A DNA stretch of 11,642 nt from an uncultured bacterium. Its GTDB lineage: Bacteria > Pseudomonadota > Gammaproteobacteria > Burkholderiales > Burkholderiaceae_E. The first letter of the stretch is position 1; each line of letters opens with the position of its first letter. The notes beneath the pieces were generated by a model. The model did not search any database. It saw only the letters and a list, made by a program, of their open reading frames with translations, and was not told the origin of the DNA. Of this stretch, positions 6,640-11,642 are shown piece after piece. The stretch is from assembly GCA_903864485.1 (NCBI GenBank), contig CAIPGD010000413.1, forward strand, positions 1 through 11,642, in the 5' to 3' direction. The translations under genes and the position numbers were made by a program.

Positions 6640-6693
6640 ATGGGTTGGGGTGATGCGATGCGATGGGCTGGGGCAATGGGCTGGTGCGATGCG
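6640..6693. repeat. Imperfect repeats in the ftsA-ftsZ spacer
   Basis: On the plus strand ATGGGTTGG (6640) and ATGGGCTGG (6663 and 6676) recur, interspersed with GATGCGATGCG-type blocks (6652-6662 and 6688-6693). The units resemble ATGGGYTGGKGYGATGCG with losses and insertions. On the transcript (minus) strand the segment is C-rich and G-poor (CCAGCCCAT, CATCGCATCGCATCACCCC), hence probably little folded. It lies entirely in the spacer between the ftsA stop and the ftsZ ribosome binding site. Its role is unknown; a loading site for Rho or a binding site for a regulator are both possible. Confidence 0.6.
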
Positions 6694-6702
6694 TTGAACG
6701 GC

Positions 6703-7935
6703 TTAAAAGTTGCCGAGGAACCAGTCCTTCATTCGGCGCATGGTGTCTTTGAGTGAACCGGATTGCTCGGCCACTTTCATGCCGCGCTGACGCTGCAGAC
6801 GGGCTTCTTCAAGCAGGCCAAGCGCGGTGGCATGACGGGGGTTGCGCACAACATCCGACAGGTGGCCCTGGTAGGAGGGGAGACCCAGCCGGACGGGTTT
6901 CAGGAAGACGTCCTCACCGAGCTCGACCATGCCGGGCAACATGGCCGTGCCACCCGTGATGACGATTCCACTCGAGAGCAGTTCTTCATAACCACTCTCC
7001 CGAATGACTTGCTGCACGAACGCGTACAGCTCTTCAACGCGCGGCTCGATGACCGCCGCCAGTGCCTGACGGCTCAGTTTGCGTGGGCCCCGATCGCCAA
7101 TACCAGGGACTTCGATCTGCTCGGCCGGATCGGCCAACACCTGCTTGGCGATCCCGTAACGCAATTTAATTTCCTCGGCATCGGGCGTCGGTGTGCGCAT
7201 CGCCATCGCGATGTCATTGGTGACCTGATCACCCGCGATCGGTATCACCGCGGTGTGCCGAATCGCGCCACCGGTGAAGATCGCGATATCCGTTGTCCCG
7301 CCACCGATATCGACTAGGGCGACGCCCAATTCTTTCTCGTCGGCGGTGAGCACCGACATGCTGGAGGCGAGCGGCTGCAGGATCAGATCCTGGACCTCAA
7401 GCCCGCAGCGGCGCACACACTTGATGATGTTTTGAGCGGCACTCACGGCACCGGTCACGATGTGCACGCGCACTTCGAGGCGCACTCCGCTCATCCCAAT
7501 GGGTTCGCGGATATCTTCCTGCCCGTCGATGATGAATTCCTGCGGGAGGACATGCAGGATCTGCTGATCGGTCGGGATACTGACCGCCTTGGCGGTTTCG
7601 ATCACCCGGGCGACGTCGGCGTCGGTGACTTCCTTGTCCTTGATGGCGACCATGCCGCTGGAGTTGAACGACCGGATGTGATTGCCGGCAATCCCAGTGA
7701 AGACCGACCGAATCTTGCAATCGGCCATCAATTCGGCCTCTTCCAGCGCGCGCTGAATCGACGCCACGGTCGCTTCAATGTTGACGACGACCCCTTTTTT
7801 GAGGCCCCGAGATTCGTGCTGGCCGCTGCCAATGATGTGGTACGTCCCGTCGGCTTGCATCTCGGCGACGATGGCCACCACCTTGGATGTTCCGATATCG
7901 AGGCCGACGATCAGATCCTTGCTGTCCTTGGTCAT
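6703..7935 (-). CDS. ftsA: FtsA, actin-like membrane tether for FtsZ
   Basis: This 410-residue actin-fold ATPase anchors FtsZ filaments to the inner membrane and recruits later divisome proteins. It shows the first phosphate loop VGLDIGTSKVVAIVAE (10-25), the 1C domain typical of FtsA in between (about 85-165), and the second phosphate loop ALVDIGGGTTDIAIF (206-220). The adenosine motif GIVITGGTAMLPGM (323-336) and the C-terminal amphipathic membrane helix TMRRMKDWFLGNF (398-410) follow. Its length is close to the E. coli protein (420). The ATG at 7935 overlaps the ftsQ stop as ATGA, and an AAGG lies just upstream within ftsQ, so translation is probably coupled to ftsQ. Confidence 0.97.
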   Translation of the reverse strand: MTKDSKDLIVGLDIGTSKVVAIVAEMQADGTYHIIGSGQHESRGLKKGVVVNIEATVASIQRALEEAELMADCKIRSVFTGIAGNHIRSFNSSGMVAIKDKEVTDADVARVIETAKAVSIPTDQQILHVLPQEFIIDGQEDIREPIGMSGVRLEVRVHIVTGAVSAAQNIIKCVRRCGLEVQDLILQPLASSMSVLTADEKELGVALVDIGGGTTDIAIFTGGAIRHTAVIPIAGDQVTNDIAMAMRTPTPDAEEIKLRYGIAKQVLADPAEQIEVPGIGDRGPRKLSRQALAAVIEPRVEELYAFVQQVIRESGYEELLSSGIVITGGTAMLPGMVELGEDVFLKPVRLGLPSYQGHLSDVVRNPRHATALGLLEEARLQRQRGMKVAEQSGSLKDTMRRMKDWFLGNF

Positions 7936-8732
7936 CGCTGCCTTTGCGCTACTGCCGCTGATAAGTTTTTGGTCGAACTGGTCTTGCTGGACGTGCTCGC
8001 GAGCGTGGTCCGCAACGCAAACCCGTTGGGATATCGAAGATCGATCGTGTCGGTCGCCCCGAGTCGTTGGGCCACCTGCGGCCAGACCTTGACCATCTGA
8101 GCCACCCGCTCGCCAATCGGCTTGCCCTGATCACGGCCTAAAAGCAGCGTGGTCCCATTGCTTAAACGCACGGTCCAAGCCCAGCGGGGCGACAGCACCA
8201 GGGCGACGGGGCGCAGCTCGAGTGGCGCAAGCCATTCATTGAGTTCGCGCCAGCGCCGAATCACCTCTGCGGTACTACCGGGTGGCCCCGACAATTCCGG
8301 CAGCGCGCCTTCGTCATCGGCCTCGGCCGCATTGGCCGCGAACAACTCGCCCAGCGTATTGACCAAACGCCCGTCGCCCCAGGTCGCGAACGGTCGGTGT
8401 TCTTCGAGTTGAACCAGCAATCGGTTGGGCCAGACCCGCCGGACACTGGCATGACGAACCCAGGGAATCGATTCGAACCGGTTTCGCGCAGCCTCCAGAT
8501 CGGAGGTAAAAAAAGTACCGCTCAGGGGCTGCACGCCCAAGGTCCGGATCGAGGACTCACTGCTGTGGCGTAGGCTGTGGCCGGGCGCCGCCTCGACCGC
8601 GACCGCGCGCAAGGAGAACCACGAACGATGCGCAAACCAATGCGCGGCCGCAGCGACCAAGGCAAGGACCGAAAGGGCAAGCAAGGTGTCCGCCACCCGG
8701 TTGAGTAATCGGGGCGCGTGCCAGGGATTCAT
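7932..8732 (-). CDS. ftsQ: FtsQ, divisome bitopic membrane protein
   Basis: This 266-residue protein links early and late divisome parts through FtsB/FtsL in the periplasm. It has a short cytoplasmic N-terminus, one transmembrane helix (about 14-34, VADTLLALSVLALVAAAAHW), and a POTRA domain (about 38-110). The latter ends in the typical ESIPWVRHASVRRVWPNRL and V-L-EHRPFATWGD. The beta domain closes with DTIDLRYPNGFAL (228-240). The last 25 residues are Ser/Thr/Lys-rich and look like a free periplasmic tail. Its length is near that of E. coli FtsQ (276). Both ends overlap neighbours by ATGA: its start with the ddl stop, its stop with the ftsA start. A GGAG lies 9 bases before the start, inside ddl. 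Confidence 0.95.
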   Translation of the reverse strand: MNPWHAPRLLNRVADTLLALSVLALVAAAAHWFAHRSWFSLRAVAVEAAPGHSLRHSSESSIRTLGVQPLSGTFFTSDLEAARNRFESIPWVRHASVRRVWPNRLLVQLEEHRPFATWGDGRLVNTLGELFAANAAEADDEGALPELSGPPGSTAEVIRRWRELNEWLAPLELRPVALVLSPRWAWTVRLSNGTTLLLGRDQGKPIGERVAQMVKVWPQVAQRLGATDTIDLRYPNGFALRTTLASTSSKTSSTKNLSAAVAQRQR

Positions 8733-9805
8733 GGCTGGGCGCTCCGGTTCTGACGCAGCGTCAAGGCAGCGCCCGCGGCGAGGCGCAGCACCAGTTCGTC
8801 ATAGTCCATTCCAGCCGCGCGGGCAGCCATCGGAACCAGGGAATGATCCGTCATCCCCGGACAGGTATTCATCTCGAGCAACATCGGCCGCATGCGCTCG
8901 GGCTGATCGGGCGCATTGGGATCGGGCTGGAGCATCACGTCGCAACGCCCCCACCCGCGGCAGCGCAGGAGGCGGAATGCCTGCTCGGTAAGTGCACGCA
9001 CCTGGGCATCAACCGCAAGGGGCAGGGGCGCCGGACAAAGATAACGAGTCTCGTCGCCAAAATATTTGTGCTGATAATCGTAATTACCGTCGGGTGCGCA
9101 AATTTCGATGACCGGGAGGGCATGGACCGGCGCATCGGCCCGTACGGGTCCGGGGACCGCGGTACCGCCCACGAGCGCAACCGTCAGTTCACGCCCGGCG
9201 ATGAACTGCTCGGCCAATACCGTGTCGTCACAGGCGGCGGCCCGCTCGAAAGCCGCCACGATTTGATCTTCGCCGAGCACTTTAGTCAGCCCCAGGGTGG
9301 AGCCCTCGTGCGCCGGTTTGATGATCAGGGGTAAGCCGAGGTGCGCAATCAGCTGAGCCCGACCGTCCGCGCTATTGACCTGCCCGAGCTCAAGCACCTG
9401 CCAGTTGGGCGTGGGCAGCCCGGCGGCACGCCAAAGTTCTTTGGTCACTACTTTGTCCATCGCGATGGCCGACGCCATCGGACCGGAACCCGTGTAAGGC
9501 ATGCGCAATAGTTCCAGCGCACCCTGGACGGTGCCGTCCTCGCCCCAGCGGCCATGCAGCGCAATGACGGCTCGGTCAAAGCCTGCGCGCAGGAGTTCGT
9601 CAAGGGACCGGTCACGCGGGTCGAACGCGTGCGCATTAACTCCCCGTCGGCGCAAGGCCTCAAGCATGCCGGTGCCGCTACGAATGGAAATCTCGCGCTC
9701 GGCAGAATCGCCGCCAAACAGGACGGCCACTTTGCCGAGACCGTGCGGATCGATGGCCTGCTCGATGCCGGGCGCGATAACGGACCCGATGGCCTGCGCA
9801 CTCAT
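8729..9805 (-). CDS. ddl: D-alanine-D-alanine ligase
   Basis: Ddl joins two D-alanines with ATP to make the terminal dipeptide of the peptidoglycan precursor. This copy has 358 residues, against 306 for E. coli DdlB. Core motifs are KVAVLFGGDSAEREIS (25-40), YTGSGPMASAIAMDKVVTK (104-122), IIKPAHEGSTLGLTKV (161-176), YDYQHKYFGDETRYLCPA (242-259) and EMNTCPGMTDHSLVPMAAR (311-329). The last carries the Mg-binding Glu/Asn. The extra length sits in three places: about 24 residues before the usual start, a Pro/Ala-rich insert near 218-230, and PDPNAPDQPERMR (294-306). The ATG at 9805 overlaps the murC stop, which supports this long start. Between murC and ftsQ is its normal dcw place. Confidence 0.96.
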   Translation of the reverse strand: MSAQAIGSVIAPGIEQAIDPHGLGKVAVLFGGDSAEREISIRSGTGMLEALRRRGVNAHAFDPRDRSLDELLRAGFDRAVIALHGRWGEDGTVQGALELLRMPYTGSGPMASAIAMDKVVTKELWRAAGLPTPNWQVLELGQVNSADGRAQLIAHLGLPLIIKPAHEGSTLGLTKVLGEDQIVAAFERAAACDDTVLAEQFIAGRELTVALVGGTAVPGPVRADAPVHALPVIEICAPDGNYDYQHKYFGDETRYLCPAPLPLAVDAQVRALTEQAFRLLRCRGWGRCDVMLQPDPNAPDQPERMRPMLLEMNTCPGMTDHSLVPMAARAAGMDYDELVLRLAAGAALTLRQNRSAQP

Positions 9806-11223
9806 CGCAGCCCCCCACTCGTTTGGGGTTCAGCGCTGCCAAGGCGTTCGCGCAGGGCGGCAGCCACACCGCCCACCGAGCCCGCGCCCATCGTGATGAC
9901 GATATCGCCATCGCGGGCCAAGGCTTCAATCGCGGCGGGCATGCTCGCAATGTCTTCGATAAACACCGGCTCAACTCGACCGGTAACGCGCACGGCACGC
10001 GCCAGCGCGCGCCCGTCCGCAGCCACGAGCGACGGCTCACCCGCTGCATAGACCTCGGCAAGCAGGAGTGCGTCGGTCCCGGAAAGGACACGCACAAAAT
10101 CCTCAAACAAGTCTCGTGTCCGGGTAAACCGATGCGGCTGAAACGCGAGGACAATTCGCCGTCCCGGATAGGCGCCGCGCGCGGCCGCCAGGGTTGCCGC
10201 CATCTCGACGGGGTGATGACCGTAGTCATCAATGACCGAGAACTGCCCCCCGTCGCGCGCCGGAAAAGAACCCCAGCGCTGGAACCGTCGCCCGACCCCC
10301 CGAAACGCCTCAAGGGCTTCGCGGATGGCATCGTCATCCACGCCGAGTTCATCGGCCACCGCGACCGCGGCTAGGGCATTCAATACGTTATGCCGCCCGG
10401 GCAAGTTGAGCGTGAGCGGCAGCGGTGGCGCATCCTCGCGTAGACAGGTGAAACGCATCGTCTCGCCAATCGCCGCTACATCGACCGCCCGAACCTGCGC
10501 GTCCTCGCCAAAGCCATAACTCAACATCGGCTTCGAGATAAAAGGCAGAATCGATCGCACCCCGGGGTCATCGGTGCACAGAACGGCGGCCCCATAAAAC
10601 GGCAGGCGCTGCGTGAATTCAACGAAGGCCTGGCGCAGCCGGGCCAGATCGTGACCGTAGGTCTCCATGTGGTCGGCATCAATGTTGGTGACCACCGCCA
10701 AAATCGGCGAAAGGTTTAAGAACGACGCGTCCGACTCATCGGCCTCGACCACGATGAAATCACCTTGACCCAGCTTTGCATTGGCGCCCGCAGACAGCAG
10801 CCGCCCACCAATCACGAAGGTCGGATCCAGATGCCCAGCCGCCAGTACGCTCGCGACCAGGGAGGTCGTGGTGGTCTTGCCGTGGGTACCCGCGATCGCG
10901 ATGCCGCGCTTGAGTCGCATGAGCTCGGCCAGCATCAGCGCGCGGGGCACCACCGGGATTCTTCTTGCGCGCGCCGCCAGCACTTCGGGGTTATCTCCCG
11001 CAACCGCCGTCGAAATCACGACGCAATCGGCATCCATAATCTGCGCCGCGTCATGGCCAATCCGAATCGGGACACCCAGACCCTGCAAGCGCTGGGTCGC
11101 ACTGCCAGCAATCGCATCGGAGCCGCTCACCTGATAGCCCAGATTGAGCAGAACTTCAGCAATTCCGCTCATCCCCGCGCCGCCAATCCCCACAAAGTGG
11201 ATCCGTTTGACTTTGTGCTTCAT
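9802..11223 (-). CDS. murC: MurC, UDP-N-acetylmuramate--L-alanine ligase
   Basis: MurC adds L-alanine to UDP-MurNAc with ATP, the first step of the cytoplasmic stem-peptide assembly. The 473-residue length is near the usual value (491 in E. coli). Visible are the N-terminal Rossmann motif HFVGIGGAGMSGIAEVL (9-25), the P-loop GTHGKTTTT (112-120), EADESDASF (160-168) and NIDADHMETYG (180-190). The central-domain GRHNVLNALAA (276-286), DDYGHHPVE (332-340), FQPHRFTRT (361-369) and TMGAGSVGG (444-452) follow. The ATG at 11223 overlaps the murG stop. The C-terminal residues GSAEPQTSGGLR follow the conserved end and are not family sequence. Confidence 0.98.
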   Translation of the reverse strand: MKHKVKRIHFVGIGGAGMSGIAEVLLNLGYQVSGSDAIAGSATQRLQGLGVPIRIGHDAAQIMDADCVVISTAVAGDNPEVLAARARRIPVVPRALMLAELMRLKRGIAIAGTHGKTTTTSLVASVLAAGHLDPTFVIGGRLLSAGANAKLGQGDFIVVEADESDASFLNLSPILAVVTNIDADHMETYGHDLARLRQAFVEFTQRLPFYGAAVLCTDDPGVRSILPFISKPMLSYGFGEDAQVRAVDVAAIGETMRFTCLREDAPPLPLTLNLPGRHNVLNALAAVAVADELGVDDDAIREALEAFRGVGRRFQRWGSFPARDGGQFSVIDDYGHHPVEMAATLAAARGAYPGRRIVLAFQPHRFTRTRDLFEDFVRVLSGTDALLLAEVYAAGEPSLVAADGRALARAVRVTGRVEPVFIEDIASMPAAIEALARDGDIVITMGAGSVGGVAAALRERLGSAEPQTSGGLR

Positions 11224-11642
11224 GGGAGCCTGCGCGCCAGCGATTCAACAAAGTCAGCGACCCGCTCGGCCGCGTCTGGGAAGGCCAGCGCCCGCGCGCG
11301 CTCGGCCATGACCACGAGTTCGGTTCGACCGGCTGGCACCACCTGGGAATTCGTCTCTGCAGAAGCGGGCTCTGAAGAAGCGGGCTCTGCAGAAGCGGGC
11401 TGGGCCAAACGGACCAGTTGATCGGCCAGCCCCTCAGCGGTCCACTGCGCCTGCGGTTGAAGCCATGCGGCACCCGCATCCGTCAACCAGCGCGCATTAC
11501 CGGTTTGGTGATCATCTACGGCATGCGGATACGGCACCAGCAGAGCAGCGACACCGGCCACCGCGAGCTCGGCCACCGTGGCAGCGCCGGCTCTGCAAAT
11601 GACCAGGTCCGCCTCCGAGTAAGCCTGGGTCATGTCGTCGAT
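11220..11642 (-). CDS. murG: MurG, lipid II synthase, C-terminal part
   Basis: MurG transfers GlcNAc from UDP-GlcNAc to lipid I at the inner face of the membrane. Only the last 140 residues are inside the window; the gene runs off the right end. The segment IDDMTQAYSEADLVICRAGA, then TVAELAVAGVAALLVPYP and HAVDDHQTGNA, is the donor-binding part of the C-terminal domain. Its conserved Glu (in AELAVAG) and Gln (in DDHQ) contact UDP-GlcNAc in the family. The closing helices MAERARALAFPDAAERVAD are typical. Between LADQLVRLAQ and ELVVMAERAR lies a non-family insert of about 20 residues, made mostly of PASAE/PASSE units encoded by a 15-bp tandem repeat. The TGA overlaps the murC ATG. Confidence 0.95.
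   Translation of the reverse strand: MDDMTQAYSEADLVICRAGAATVAELAVAGVAALLVPYPHAVDDHQTGNARWLTDAGAAWLQPQAQWTAEGLADQLVRLAQPASAEPASSEPASAETNSQVVPAGRTELVVMAERARALAFPDAAERVADFVESLARRLP
11356..11400. repeat. 15-bp minisatellite, three copies, inside murG
   Basis: TCTGCAGAAGCGGGC occurs at 11356-11370 and 11386-11400. The middle copy, TCTGAAGAAGCGGGC (11371-11385), differs at one base. The unit is a multiple of three, so gain or loss of copies would keep murG in frame. In MurG it encodes PASAE, PASSE, PASAE. Confidence 0.9.

Noticed and set aside
6587..6676. Upstream ATG at 6676 as ftsZ start
   Set aside because: The added 30 residues are Pro/His-rich and unlike FtsZ, while AAGGAG sits ideally before ATG 6586.
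7432..8100. 222-codon open frame on the plus strand across the ftsA-ftsQ junction
   Set aside because: Antisense shadow of two well-supported genes with no recognisable domain.
9811..9830. CCCC/GGGG hairpin just upstream of the ddl start
   Set aside because: Four base pairs within murC coding sequence; too weak to claim regulation.

Overview
The window is a GC-rich stretch of proteobacterial chromosome carrying the 3' half of a division and cell wall (dcw) cluster, read almost entirely on the minus strand. In transcription order it runs murG (3' part only), murC, ddl, ftsQ, ftsA, ftsZ, a Prx5-type peroxiredoxin, lpxC, then a plus-strand DUF721/dciA gene, and secA on the minus strand. Two small plus-strand genes lie at the left edge. 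A peroxiredoxin between ftsZ and lpxC, a DUF721 gene next to lpxC and secA, and FtsZ segments such as ADDVLHNAVAGIAEIINV point to a betaproteobacterium, probably Burkholderiales-like. This placement comes from gene order and remembered family sequences, not from a search.

Layout. 1-192: C-terminal end of an unidentified, probably membrane-associated protein (+). 215-574: small MarR-like winged-helix protein (+), whose stop codon overlaps the secA stop tail to tail. 571-3273: secA (-). 3274-3443: divergent spacer between secA and dciA, with a three-copy 12-bp tandem repeat. 3444-3899: dciA (+), overlapping the 3' end of lpxC by 82 bp. 3818-5307: lpxC and peroxiredoxin (-), joined by a 4-nt overlap. 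5308-5383: short spacer with a strong rho-independent terminator just before the peroxiredoxin ribosome binding site. 5384-6586: ftsZ (-). 6587-6702: spacer with C-rich imperfect repeats. 6703-11642: ftsA, ftsQ, ddl, murC and murG (-), every junction being an ATGA overlap.

How the genes work together. MurG makes lipid II from lipid I. MurC and Ddl supply the L-Ala and D-Ala-D-Ala parts of the precursor peptide. FtsQ, FtsA and FtsZ build the divisome. LpxC commits UDP-acyl-GlcNAc to lipid A. SecA drives protein export. DciA loads the replicative helicase. The region therefore combines wall synthesis, division, outer-membrane synthesis, export and replication initiation.

The genes are conserved housekeeping genes and I see no mobile element, CRISPR array, RNA gene or new defence-type system. 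The points that depart from the ordinary are: a lysine inside the FtsZ GTP-binding signature; an in-frame 15-bp minisatellite that adds a PASAE-repeat loop to MurG; a terminator directly abutting the peroxiredoxin ribosome binding site; repeat arrays upstream of secA/dciA and of ftsZ; and the lack of a normal start codon for the full DciA homology.
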